Shown here in pieces: positions 37,187 through 45,236 of a stretch of 64,000 nt of DNA. Source of the stretch: Solirubrobacter ginsenosidimutans (GTDB lineage: Bacteria > Actinomycetota > Thermoleophilia > Solirubrobacterales > Solirubrobacteraceae); assembly GCF_027587205.1 (NCBI RefSeq), contig NZ_JAPDOD010000024.1, positions 1 to 64,000 of the forward strand, read 5' to 3'. Below the pieces are notes generated by a model that worked only from the letters and a program-made list of their open reading frames with translations, was not told where the DNA came from and searched no databases. A program made the translations under genes and the position numbers. The number at the start of each line of letters is the position of its first letter. The first letter of the stretch is position 1.

Positions 37187-38272
37187 CTAGGCCACGGCGC
37201 GCCCTAAATCAGGGATCCTCCTAGTCGCGGCGGTGGTCAGCGCTCCGAACGCGGCCAGCGCCGACGCGAGCAGGAAGGCGGGAGCGAGGTCGCCATGCGC
37301 GACGAGCACCGCGCCGGCCGGGCCCGCGGCGGCGATGCCGGCGTCCCAGCACGACGTCATCGCGCCCACGGCGGCGCCGCGCTCGCGCTCGGGCGCGGCT
37401 TCGACGACCCAGACGGCGAGCGCCGGGAACACCGGCGCGACGGACGCGCCGGCGAGGGCAAGCGCGGCGAGGGCGCCGGTGCCGGACGCCACGCCCGCGA
37501 GCGCCGCGGCTTCCAGGACGGTCGAGAGCAGGATCACGGTGCGTGGCCCGAGGTCGTCGACCAAGCGGCTGCCCGCGAGGCGGACGGCGAGGAACGCCGC
37601 GGCGAACACGGCGAGGGCGAGCGTGCCGGCCGCCGGCACCGCGAACGCGTTCACGGTCCCGTAGCCGAACGACGCCAGCCCGAGGATCGCACCGGGCCGC
37701 CGGGCGGCGCGGGGGAGGAGCGGTGAGGCCCCGCCCCGGAAGCCGCCTCCCGGCGACCTGACTCCGACAGTGAGCACGACCGCGAGCGCTCCGGCCGCCG
37801 CCGCCAGCCACAGAGCGCTTCTCGCCCCCGCCGCCGAGGCCACGGCCGCGGCGAGCGGCGGCCCCGCGGCCAGGCCGCCCCACATCGACAGGCCGAAGTG
37901 ACCGATCAGGCGCCCGCGCCGCTCGACCGGGGCGTCCGCGAGCACGCGCGCCAGCGCACCGGTGAACAGGGCGCCCTCGCCCGCTCCGACGACCAACCGG
38001 GCGACCGCCAGTTGCGCCGGGCCGTCCGCCGCGAGATGGCCGAGCATCCCCGTCGCCACGAGGACGGCCCCGGCCAGCGCGACGGTCCCGCCGTCGCCGC
38101 GGTCGGCGAGCCGGCCCGCGAACGGGCGCGCGACCGCGGTCGCCGCCGCCGCGAGCGTCACGAGCAGGCCGACCGTTCCCGGCCTCCCGTCCACGATCGC
38201 CGGAAGCGCCTGGATCGTCGCGCCGAGGGCGAGGTAGCCGCAAAGCACGGCGCACCACAGGCGCGTTGACAT
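37187..38272 (-). CDS. MFS transporter
   Basis: 361 residues from ATG 38272. About 12 membrane segments with MFS features: VARPFAGRLADRGDGGTVAL (loop 2-3 motif A) and GHFGLSMWGGLAAGPPLAAA. Ala-rich and somewhat short. Probably drug or metabolite efflux. It is divergent from a hydrolase-TetR pair across a symmetrical operator that starts at its own start codon, so TetR repression of both sides is likely. Confidence 0.9.
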   Translation of the reverse strand: MSTRLWCAVLCGYLALGATIQALPAIVDGRPGTVGLLVTLAAAATAVARPFAGRLADRGDGGTVALAGAVLVATGMLGHLAADGPAQLAVARLVVGAGEGALFTGALARVLADAPVERRGRLIGHFGLSMWGGLAAGPPLAAAVASAAGARSALWLAAAAGALAVVLTVGVRSPGGGFRGGASPLLPRAARRPGAILGLASFGYGTVNAFAVPAAGTLALAVFAAAFLAVRLAGSRLVDDLGPRTVILLSTVLEAAALAGVASGTGALAALALAGASVAPVFPALAVWVVEAAPERERGAAVGAMTSCWDAGIAAAGPAGAVLVAHGDLAPAFLLASALAAFGALTTAATRRIPDLGRAVA

Positions 38273-38305
38273 GGAACAGAACGGTACATACCATTCGGTT
38301 CCATG
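38270..38305. promoter_or_regulatory. Palindromic operator/promoter spanning two divergent start codons
   Basis: The 36-base stretch from the CAT of the MFS gene to the ATG of the hydrolase gene is an imperfect palindrome (15 of 18 pairs match): GAACAGAACGGTA-CA-TACC then ATTCGGTTC. Each half contains TACCRT exactly 8 bases before its start codon. It thus looks like two leaderless promoters under one operator, probably bound by the TetR protein encoded at 38994. Confidence 0.7.
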
Positions 38306-38989
38306 TCGAGCGTTCACCGATGGGGACCCGAGCCGGCCCGCGTCCTGCTCATCCACGGCATCACGTCGTCCGGCGCGACCATGTGGCGGCTGGGCGAGGC
38401 GCTCGCAGAGCGCGGCGTGGTCGCGCCCGACCTCCGTGGGCACGGCGAAGCCCCGCGCGCGGCGAGCTATCGCGCCGCGGATTTCGCGTCAGGCCTCGGC
38501 AGCGGCTGGGAGCTGGTGATCGGCCATTCCCTCGGCGGCCTGATCGCGGCCCACGCCGCCGTCGCCGATCCGGCCTTCGCGCGCCGCCTGATCCTGCTCG
38601 ACCCGGTCCTGGAGATCGCCGACGAGGACTTCCCCGCGGTGCTGGAGAGCGTGGTCGACGAGGCCCGCGACCCCGCTACGGAGGAGGCGATCCGGGCCGA
38701 GAATCCCGGGTGGCATGACGAGTGCGTGCGCGCGAAGGCGCTGGCCGGGCGCCAGGCCGACCCCGGCGCCGTCGAGCGGATCATGCTCGACAACGCGCCC
38801 TGGCACCACGGAGCGCTCGCCGACCGCCTGCGCGTCCCGACCCTGATCCTCGGCGGCGACCCGGCGCTCGGGGGCATGGCCGGGTCGCACCTGGGCGCCG
38901 GCAATCCGCTGGTCGAGTATCGCATGGTCGCGGGAGCCGGGCACTCCGTGCACCGCGACCGGCCCGACGTCGTGCTCGAGGCCGTGTAA
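38303..38989 (+). CDS. Alpha/beta hydrolase
   Basis: 228 residues. Oxyanion region LLIHGITSSGATMW, nucleophile elbow VIGHSLGGLIAAH (Ser), and catalytic His in VAGAGHSVHRDRP; an Asp is likely in LRVPTLILGGDPALGG. Substrate unknown; esterase/lipase-like. First gene of a two-gene unit with the TetR regulator, under the symmetrical operator. Confidence 0.92.
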   Translation: MSSVHRWGPEPARVLLIHGITSSGATMWRLGEALAERGVVAPDLRGHGEAPRAASYRAADFASGLGSGWELVIGHSLGGLIAAHAAVADPAFARRLILLDPVLEIADEDFPAVLESVVDEARDPATEEAIRAENPGWHDECVRAKALAGRQADPGAVERIMLDNAPWHHGALADRLRVPTLILGGDPALGGMAGSHLGAGNPLVEYRMVAGAGHSVHRDRPDVVLEAV

Positions 38990-38993
38990 CGCC

Positions 38994-39557
38994 GTGCCCG
39001 TCGCCAAGGGCGAGCCGCTGGACCCCGCGGCCACGCGCGCCCGGATCCTCGACACCGCGTCGCGGGTGTTCTACGAGCGTGGGACGCTCGCCGTCGGTGT
39101 GAACGAGCTAGCGGCGGAGGCGGGCGTGTCGAAAGTCACGCTCTATCGCCACTTCGACTCCAAGGAGGCGCTCGTCGCGGCGTTCCTGCGCCGGCGCAGC
39201 GACCGCGTGTCGGCGTGGCTGCGCGAGGTGTCCGCTCGCCCCGAGTTGAGCCCGACGGAACGGATCCTCGCGCTCTTCGACGCGCTGGGCGCATGGTTCG
39301 CCGAGCCGGCCTTCGCGGGCTGCGCGCTCGTCAACGGCGCCGTCGAGGCGCGCGGCGTGCACAGCGAGGCGCGGGCGATCGCGGCCTGGCATCTCGAGCG
39401 CCATCTCGCCCTGTTGCGCGAGCTCACCGGCGACGCCGAGGCCCTCGCACGGCAGTTGCTGGTGCTCGTGGAGGGAGCGACGACGGTGGCCTTCGTCCGC
39501 GGCGACCCGGGCGCGGCGGCCGACGCTCGCGCGGTCGCGGCGCTTCTGCTGGGCTAG
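38994..39557 (+). CDS. TetR/AcrR family transcriptional regulator
   Basis: 187 residues from GTG 38994, 4 bases after the hydrolase stop. The N-terminal helix-turn-helix reads RARILDTASRVFYERGTLAV then VSKVTLYRHFDSKEALVAAF. The C-terminal ligand-binding helices are Ala-rich with FAGCALVNGAVEA, typical of the TetR_C subfamily (YcdC/QacR-like) with a single Cys. Very likely represses itself, the hydrolase and the divergent MFS pump. Confidence 0.94.
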   Translation: MPVAKGEPLDPAATRARILDTASRVFYERGTLAVGVNELAAEAGVSKVTLYRHFDSKEALVAAFLRRRSDRVSAWLREVSARPELSPTERILALFDALGAWFAEPAFAGCALVNGAVEARGVHSEARAIAAWHLERHLALLRELTGDAEALARQLLVLVEGATTVAFVRGDPGAAADARAVAALLLG

Positions 39558-39565
39558 AGGTGCTT

Positions 39566-40052
39566 GAAAGTCAACTGCGCCGGGTGGGGGAGGGGGAAGT
39601 GGCTCGCCCTTCGTTGCTGCCTCCCGCCGTCCGCCGCTCGGCTCGGCTCTGGTGCCTCGAATTGCCGTGCCGGGATACCGACAGTTACGGGCTACGGAGA
39701 CGGAAAGTGTGTCCCTCGCACGCCTTGTCCCGGTCGCCGTGGTCGACCGTGCGCGTTCGAGGCGCGGATCGCGGGTTTCGATTAGGTTCGCACTGGTCGA
39801 GCTGGCGCGCAGGTGGGGGTGCGTAACGAGAAGTTCCTGACAGGACGTTCTCGTTACGCACCCCCTTCGCAATCCGCGCCGGCGGGTGAGCGGCGCGCGT
39901 GAGAACGCACTTTTCTGTCCCCGTGGCCCGTAACTGTCGGTATCCCGGCGCGAGAATTCGGGGCGACAGAGCCGAGCCGCGCAGCGGACTCACGGCAGCC
40001 CAGGACGGGTGGCTCGCCACTCCCCCCTCCCCACCCGGCGCAGTTGACTTTC
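39566..40052. repeat. 487-bp nested inverted-repeat element, non-coding
   Basis: Four pairs of arms face each other in order. Outer: 39566-39608 with 40011-40052 (GAAAGTCAACTGCGCCGGGT and its complement, a few mismatches). Second: 39639-39651 with 39967-39979. Third: 39669-39692 with 39926-39949, 24 exact bases starting GCCGGGATACCGACAG. Inner: 39815-39832 with 39848-39865, GGGGGTGCGTAACGAGAA, enclosing TCCTG-A-CAGGA. The left half is ~60 bases longer. It fills the 514 bases between two convergent genes; no convincing ORF is present. A MITE-like element or very large structured RNA/terminator is possible. Confidence 0.85.
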
Positions 40053-40071
40053 GTCCCTTCCGACCCGGGGG

Positions 40072-41328
40072 CTAGAAGAGGCTCCGCGCCGCCCACAGAG
40101 CGCGCGGGGAGCCGTGCGCGCGAAGCTTGCCCGTCGCCAGCGCCCTCCGCGCGTCCAGGCGCTGCGCGACGATGTCGACCCAGTCCTCGTAGCGCACGCG
40201 CAACTCGACGTCGATCTCCGGCGCTCGGCCCGGGGCGGCAGCGGTCGAGCCGTTGTCGACGCGGACGTGCCAGGACTCCGCGTCGGCGAACTCCCACTGC
40301 ACGGTGAACGGACCCGCCGGCGCGCTGCGGTGGTCGACCGCGCGGGCGATCGAGGTGAACAACAGCTCCATCGCCACCGGGTCGCGCGGCGGGGCGCCGT
40401 TGGGCGGGCCGATGAACCCGGCGCGTAGCATCGCCAGGCCGTAGTCGGCGCGCTCGGCGGCGCTCATCTCCAGCGGGAAGATCGACGGGCCCGGGAGCGA
40501 CTCCAGCGGCAGGCCGGCGGAGCGCAGCTTGGCCTCGAAGGAGCGCGCGCCCTCGGTGTAGATCTCCTCCAGCGTGAAGCCGAAGCACTCGGTGTAGGAG
40601 CGGTCCCAGTTGGGCGGGATGAAGACCGCCAGCGAGTACGGAGTCACGCGGCGGATCAGGTCGGCGACGGCGTCGCGTACGCCCGGGTCCTCCGTGTGCA
40701 GGTCGTGCAGCAGCTTGACGCCGAACCCGATGTGGCGCTGCTCGTCCAGAGCGACCAGGCGCATGCCCTCGCGGAAGCCGGGCAACAGGTCGCGGCGCTC
40801 CAGGTAGTCGGAGATGAAGTGCTGGCCGGGCTGCGCGAGCAGCGCCTCGACGACGACGTGGTACATGGTCACCGCGCGCGCGAGCGCGACACGGCTCGTG
40901 TCGGTCCGCAGCGCTCCGGTGATCTCGTCCAGCAGCGCGAACGTCTTGCGGAAGCCCCAGGTCAGCTCCGGCTCGGTCGCGCGCAGCCCGCCCGCGACCG
41001 ACCCGTCGCCGCGCCCGACGACCTCGTGCAGGAAGCGCTTGAAGAAGATCGCGTGGCGCGCCTCGTCGACCTGCTGCGTCGCGAGGAAGTACTTCTGCTC
41101 CTCGCGCGGGGCGGCGGCGATGAACGGCGCGAGGTCGTCGGCGACGGCGTCCTCGCCGTGGAAGAACATCGCGTAGCTCCACAGTGCGGCGCGGCGCTCG
41201 TGCTCGGTCAGCACCTCGTGCCACTGGCGCCGGTCCTCGGTGAAGTCGATCTCCAGCGCGCGCCAGTTGCCGCGCTCCCAGCGCGCGTAGAGATCCTCGT
41301 ATGAGACCTGCGAGCCGGCGGCGGACAT
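40072..41328 (-). CDS. R2-like ligand-binding oxidase fused to a C-terminal SCP2-like domain
   Basis: 418 residues. Residues ~20-300 are ferritin-like with metal ligands E59 (FFHGED), E89/H92 (VDEARH), E161 (HVVVEALL), E196/H199 (LDEQRH). V62 and Y156 sit exactly where the Val-Tyr ether cross-link forms in Mycobacterium R2lox (ligand+3 and ligand-5), so this is an R2lox rather than a ribonucleotide reductase R2. Residues ~320-418 (VQWEFADAESWHVRVDNG, RYEDWVDIVAQRLDARRALA, GKLRAHGS) resemble an SCP2 lipid-binding domain. A lipid or hydrophobic substrate is inferred. Confidence 0.85.
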   Translation of the reverse strand: MSAAGSQVSYEDLYARWERGNWRALEIDFTEDRRQWHEVLTEHERRAALWSYAMFFHGEDAVADDLAPFIAAAPREEQKYFLATQQVDEARHAIFFKRFLHEVVGRGDGSVAGGLRATEPELTWGFRKTFALLDEITGALRTDTSRVALARAVTMYHVVVEALLAQPGQHFISDYLERRDLLPGFREGMRLVALDEQRHIGFGVKLLHDLHTEDPGVRDAVADLIRRVTPYSLAVFIPPNWDRSYTECFGFTLEEIYTEGARSFEAKLRSAGLPLESLPGPSIFPLEMSAAERADYGLAMLRAGFIGPPNGAPPRDPVAMELLFTSIARAVDHRSAPAGPFTVQWEFADAESWHVRVDNGSTAAAPGRAPEIDVELRVRYEDWVDIVAQRLDARRALATGKLRAHGSPRALWAARSLF

Positions 41329-41335
41329 ACCGCCG

Positions 41336-41341
41336 AACCTA
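41336..41341 (-). promoter_or_regulatory. -10 element (TAGGTT on the minus strand) of the R2lox gene
   Basis: TAGGTT ends 7 bases before ATG 41328 with no Shine-Dalgarno, in the 30-base gap after glyS. Confidence 0.45.
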
Positions 41342-41358
41342 CACCCGGCGACCCGGGA

Positions 41359-42702
41359 CTACGTGCGGTTCGTCACACGCCCTTCGAGCTCGTCGGCGAT
41401 GCCCTCGACCGGGATCCGCTCCTGCGTGAGCGAGTCGCGATCGCGCAGCGTCACGGTCCCGTCCTCGAGCGTCTGGTGGTCGACCGTCACCGCGTACGGC
41501 GTGCCGATCTCGTCCTGCCGGCGGTAGCGCTTGCCGATGTTGCCGCCCTCGTCGTACTCGGTCGACATCCGCTTGCGCAGCTCGAGGTAGATCTCGCGCG
41601 CCTTCTCCGGGTGCCCGTCCTTGCGCAGGAGCGGGAGGACCGCGACCTTGACGGGGGCGACTGACGGATGCAGCCGCAGCACGGTGCGCTTCTCGCCGCC
41701 GATCTCGTCCTCGTCGTAGGCGTCGCAGAGCAGCGCGAGCACCGTCCGGCCGAGGCCGGCGGCCGGCTCGATCACGTGCGGGAGGTAGCCCTCGCCGGTC
41801 TGCGGGTCCTTGTACTCCAGGTTCTTGCCGCTGTACTCCGAGTGCTGCGTGAGGTCGAAGTTGCCGCGGTTGGCGACGCCCTCGAGCTCGCGCCACGTGC
41901 CCGCGTAGAGGTACTCGACGTCGCTCGTCCCGCTCGAGTAGTGCGAGAGCTCCTCGGGATCGTGCGGGCGCAGGCGCAGGTTCTCGCTGCGGATGCCGAG
42001 CCGCGTGTACCAGTTCAGCCGCTCCTGGCACCAGTACTCGTACCATTGCTGCGCCTCGTCGGGCGGGACGAAGAACTCCATCTCCATCTGCTCGAACTCG
42101 AGCGTGCGGAAGATGAAGTTCGCGGGCGTGATCTCGTTGCGGAAGGACTTGCCGATCTGCGCGATGCCGAACGGCGGCTTCTTGCGCGCGAAGCTCAGCG
42201 TCGTCTTGAAGTCCAAGAAGATGCCCTGCGCGGTCTCGGGGCGCAGGAAGACCGTCGAGCCGTCCTCCTGGACGGGGCCGATCGTCGTCTGGAACATCAG
42301 GTTGAACGCGCGCGGCTCGGTCAAGTCGCCGCCGCAGACCGGGCACTTGACGGTCTCCGGATCCTCTCCGCGCGCCTCGGCCTCCTCCTGCAGCGTGTCC
42401 AGGCGGAAGCGCCGCTTGCACTTGCCGAGGCACTGCACGAGCGGGTCGCTGAAGCCCGCGAGATGCCCGGAGGCCTCCCACGTGCGCGGGTGCTGGATGA
42501 TCGCGGAGTCCAGGGCGACGATGTCGTCGCGCTCCTGGATCATCGCCTTCCACCACAGATCCGAGACGTTGCGCTTGAGCAGGACGCCGTAGTGCCCGTA
42601 GTCGTAGGTGTTGGCGATTCCGCCGTAGATCTCGGAGGCCGGGAAGATCAGGCCGCGGCGCTTGCAGAGCGCGACGACCTCGTCGAGGGTGGCTGCGGGC
42701 AT
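41359..42702 (-). CDS. glyS: Glycyl-tRNA synthetase (single-chain, alpha2 type)
   Basis: Charges tRNA-Gly. 447 residues of the class II single-polypeptide type. Visible: FPASEIYGGIANTYDYGHYG, motif-2-like FRNEITPANFIFRTLEFEQM, GTSDVEYLYAG region, and motif-3-like EPAAGLGRTVLALLCDAYDE. A zinc-ribbon insertion CLGKC ... VKCPVCGGDL is present. The C-terminal anticodon domain starts KVAVLPLLRKDGH. Divergent from fmdB through back-to-back -10 elements. Confidence 0.96.
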   Translation of the reverse strand: MPAATLDEVVALCKRRGLIFPASEIYGGIANTYDYGHYGVLLKRNVSDLWWKAMIQERDDIVALDSAIIQHPRTWEASGHLAGFSDPLVQCLGKCKRRFRLDTLQEEAEARGEDPETVKCPVCGGDLTEPRAFNLMFQTTIGPVQEDGSTVFLRPETAQGIFLDFKTTLSFARKKPPFGIAQIGKSFRNEITPANFIFRTLEFEQMEMEFFVPPDEAQQWYEYWCQERLNWYTRLGIRSENLRLRPHDPEELSHYSSGTSDVEYLYAGTWRELEGVANRGNFDLTQHSEYSGKNLEYKDPQTGEGYLPHVIEPAAGLGRTVLALLCDAYDEDEIGGEKRTVLRLHPSVAPVKVAVLPLLRKDGHPEKAREIYLELRKRMSTEYDEGGNIGKRYRRQDEIGTPYAVTVDHQTLEDGTVTLRDRDSLTQERIPVEGIADELEGRVTNRT

Positions 42703-42711
42703 AGGACGCGG

Positions 42712-42729
42712 AGTTTAGGCGCCTATACT
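42712..42729. promoter_or_regulatory. Back-to-back -10 elements of glyS and fmdB (AGTTTA-GGCGCC-TATACT)
   Basis: TATACT (42724-42729) precedes fmdB ATG by 12 bases; TAAACT on the minus strand (42712-42717) precedes the glyS ATG by 9. They flank GGCGCC, making a near-palindrome of 18 bases. Confidence 0.5.
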
Positions 42730-42741
42730 CGACCGTCGCCG

Positions 42742-43095
42742 ATGCCGATTTACGAGTACCGCTGCGATAACGGACATCACTTCGACGTGATGCAGAAGAT
42801 GACCGATGGTCCCGTGACCGAGTGCGAGGTCTGCGGAGCCCCGGTCCAACGGGTCTTCCACCCGGTCGCCGTGCACTTCAAGGGCTCGGGCTTCTACAAC
42901 ACCGACTACGGCACCGCCAAGCGCAACCGCCAGACGGCGGCCTCCGCTGAGTCGGGCGCGAACAAGAACGACGCCAAGCAGGCCGAGAAGAAGTCCGACA
43001 GCTCGTCGAGCTCGGGCTCGAGCTCGACGTCCTCGGACTCTTCTTCTTCTTCCTCCTCGTCGTCGCCCTCGACGCCCAGCAAGTCCGACGCATAA
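42742..43095 (+). CDS. FmdB-family zinc-ribbon protein with Ser-rich tail
   Basis: 117 residues. It starts MPIYEYRCDNGHHFDVMQKM and has VTECEVCGAPVQRVFHP, the FmdB/CxxC_CXXC_SSSS pattern. The first knuckle lacks its second Cys (CDNGH rather than CxxCG), so zinc would need H12 or be absent. The second half (~65-117) is low complexity: Lys/Ala then ~35 serines with few breaks. A hairpin follows at 43103. Role unknown; once linked to formamidase regulation. Confidence 0.9.
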   Translation: MPIYEYRCDNGHHFDVMQKMTDGPVTECEVCGAPVQRVFHPVAVHFKGSGFYNTDYGTAKRNRQTAASAESGANKNDAKQAEKKSDSSSSSGSSSTSSDSSSSSSSSSPSTPSKSDA

Positions 43096-43102
43096 GCGTT
43101 CC

Positions 43103-43124
43103 TGATCCCTCGTAGGAGGGATCA
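43103..43124 (+). terminator. Probable terminator after fmdB
   Basis: A 9-bp stem (TGATCCCTC with GAGGGATCA) around GTAG lies 8 bases after the stop, followed by TCATTTG, a weak T-rich tail. Confidence 0.55.
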
Positions 43125-43163
43125 TCATTTGCGCTTAGAGACGTCGGAGCCGACACTCCAGCT

Positions 43164-44075
43164 ATGTCCACGCGCCACGCCACGCTCCTCGCCGCGCTGG
43201 CCGCGGTCTGGGGCGGGTCCTATCTCCTGATCAAGTACGCGCTCGACGGCTTCTCGGCCGCGATGATCGTGTCCGCCCGCAGCCTGATCGCGTCCGCGGT
43301 GCTCTTCGCCGTCCTGAAGTCCCGCGGCCTCGCGCCCGCGACGCTGCGCGACGTGCGGGAGCGGCCGAAGTGGGCGTTGATCCTGGCGCTGACCGCCGTG
43401 GCGGCGCCGTTCCTGCTGATCACCTTCGGCGAGCACGTGGTGCCGAGCGGGCTGACCGCGGTGCTGATCTCGCCCGCTTCGCTGTTCGTCGCGCTGCTGG
43501 CGCCGTTCATCCTGCCCAGCGAGTCGATCGACCGCCGTCAGGGCGCGGGCATGCTGCTCGGCCTGGCGGGCGTGGCGCTCGTGGTCGGCGTCGAGGCCGT
43601 GCACACCCTGAGCGAGTTCCTGGGCGCGCTGGCGATGATCGGCGCGGCGTTCTTCTACGGCCTCTCCGGCTTCGTCGTCAAGGGCCGCTACGGCGCGCTG
43701 GCCGCGGTCCAGACCTCGTGGATCAGCGTCACGATCGCGGGCCTGCTGACGCTGCCGATCGGGATCGCGACGACGCCCGGGCACACCCCCGGACTCGGCG
43801 CGATCGCGGCGGTCGTCGTGCTCGGCGCGGTGGGCACCGCGATCGCCTTCGTCATCTACTACGAGCTGATCGCGGGCATCGGCCCGGCCCGCGCCGCGCT
43901 CGTCTCCTACCTCGCGCCGGGCATCGCCCTGTTCTACGGCGCCATCTTCCTCGACGAGAAGATCACGGCCGCGGCGATCGGCGGGCTCGTGCTGATCCTG
44001 GGCGGCGTCGCGATCGCGTCGCGGCCCAAGCGCGCGCCGGTCAAGGTGGCCCAGCCGGCCGCGGCAAGCGCCTGA
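43164..44075 (+). CDS. EamA/DMT family transporter
   Basis: 303 residues with ten membrane segments in two EamA repeats (AALAAVWGGSYLLIKYALDG and FLGALAMIGAAFFYGLSGFV). The conserved second-repeat end GPARAALVSYLAPGIALFYG and LDEKITAAAIGGLVLILGGV are clear. Such proteins export amino acids or metabolites. The last residues are basic and cytoplasmic. Substrate unknown. Confidence 0.93.
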   Translation: MSTRHATLLAALAAVWGGSYLLIKYALDGFSAAMIVSARSLIASAVLFAVLKSRGLAPATLRDVRERPKWALILALTAVAAPFLLITFGEHVVPSGLTAVLISPASLFVALLAPFILPSESIDRRQGAGMLLGLAGVALVVGVEAVHTLSEFLGALAMIGAAFFYGLSGFVVKGRYGALAAVQTSWISVTIAGLLTLPIGIATTPGHTPGLGAIAAVVVLGAVGTAIAFVIYYELIAGIGPARAALVSYLAPGIALFYGAIFLDEKITAAAIGGLVLILGGVAIASRPKRAPVKVAQPAAASA

Positions 44076-44104
44076 CACGCCCCGTGTTGACGGCGTGTTA
44101 GTTT
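44073..44104 (+). promoter_or_regulatory. Hairpin followed by -10 element (TAGTTT) of the acyl-CoA dehydrogenase pair
   Basis: ACACGCC (44075-44081) and GGCGTGT (44092-44098) form a stem around 10 bases, ending the EamA gene; TAGTTT (44099-44104) follows immediately and lies 7 bases before GTG 44112. The compact terminator-promoter switch separates the two transcripts. Confidence 0.5.
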
Positions 44105-44111
44105 CCGCTCC

Positions 44112-45236
44112 GTGGACCTGACGCTCTCGCCGGCCGAAGAAGAGTTCCGCGACACGCTGCGGTCGTGGATCGCCGAAAATCACCCGGGCAAGGAGCCGGA
44201 GGGCGATGAAGCGTCCTTCGCGTTCCGCCGCGAATGGCAGCGCAAGCTCAATGACCGCGGCTGGGCCGGCCTGACCTGGCCGACCGAGTACGGCGGCGCC
44301 GGCGCGACGCAGATCGAGCAGGCGATCCTGTTCGAGGAGTTCGCCCGCTCGCGCGCGCCCCAGATGGCGAACGTGCTCGGGCTGACGATGGGCGGGCCGA
44401 CCGTCATCGCGCACGGCACCGACGAGCAGAAGGCACGCTTCCTCGCGCCGATCCTCTCGGCCGACGAGATGTGGTGCCAGGGCTTCAGCGAGCCCGAGTC
44501 CGGCTCCGATCTCGCGTCGCTCAAGACCCGCGCGGTGCTCGAGGGCGACGAGTACGTCGTCACCGGCCAGAAGGTCTGGACCACGTTCGCGCACCACTCG
44601 AAGTGGTGCATGCTGCTCGCGCGCACCAACCAGGACGCGCCCAAGCATCGCGGCCTGACCTACTTCCTGATGGACATGGAGCAGCCGGGCGTCGAGATCC
44701 GCCCGCTCGTCCAGATCACCGGCGAGGCGGAGTTCAACGAGCTCTTCATCGAGGAAGCCCGGATTCCCGTCGAGAACGTGGTCGGCGGCGTCGACAACGG
44801 CTGGCGGGTGGCGATCACGACGCTGATGCACGAGCGCGCGGGGCTGGCGTTCGCGCTGCAGGCGCGGGTGCAGGTCGCGCTCGGCGAGCTCGCCGACGAG
44901 CTGAAGGGCACGACGGACCCGGTGATCCGGCAGCGCTTCGCGCAGATCGCGATCGAGGCGCAGGTGCTTCGCCTGCTCGCCTACCGCGGGCTGACGAGCA
45001 CGCTGAAGTCCGGCGAGCCCGGTCCTGAGGGCTCGCTCGGCAAGTGGATGTGGGCGGACATCAACCAGGCGCTGACGACGCTGGCGATGGACGTCAAAGG
45101 CCCGAGCGCCCAGCTGGTCGACGACAAGTGGACCTACCGCTTCCTGCGCGCCCGCGCGAACTCGATCGAGGGCGGGACCACCGAGATCCTCAAGAACATC
45201 GTCGCCGAACGCGTCCTGGGGTTGCCACGCGGATGA
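44112..45236 (+). CDS. Acyl-CoA dehydrogenase, large partner
   Basis: 374 residues. FAD-dependent oxidation of an acyl-CoA to the enoyl-CoA. Family motifs: WCQGFSEPESGSDLASLKTR (FAD/acyl contact), QKVWTTFAHHSKWCMLLART, and C-terminal NSIEGGTTEILKNIVAERVL. It overlaps the next, more divergent dehydrogenase by 4 bases, suggesting a heteromeric enzyme like the FadE pairs used on steroid side chains in Actinobacteria. Substrate is inferred only. Confidence 0.93.
   Translation: MDLTLSPAEEEFRDTLRSWIAENHPGKEPEGDEASFAFRREWQRKLNDRGWAGLTWPTEYGGAGATQIEQAILFEEFARSRAPQMANVLGLTMGGPTVIAHGTDEQKARFLAPILSADEMWCQGFSEPESGSDLASLKTRAVLEGDEYVVTGQKVWTTFAHHSKWCMLLARTNQDAPKHRGLTYFLMDMEQPGVEIRPLVQITGEAEFNELFIEEARIPVENVVGGVDNGWRVAITTLMHERAGLAFALQARVQVALGELADELKGTTDPVIRQRFAQIAIEAQVLRLLAYRGLTSTLKSGEPGPEGSLGKWMWADINQALTTLAMDVKGPSAQLVDDKWTYRFLRARANSIEGGTTEILKNIVAERVLGLPRG

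Noticed and set aside
39564..39785. Short frames inside the inverted-repeat element
   Set aside because: The frames on both sides encode similar peptides only because the arms are complementary; no start context, domain or coding bias.
40072..41328. Ribonucleotide reductase R2 subunit
   Set aside because: The cross-link pair V62/Y156 and the metal spacing match R2lox, and no nrdE/nrdA gene is adjacent.
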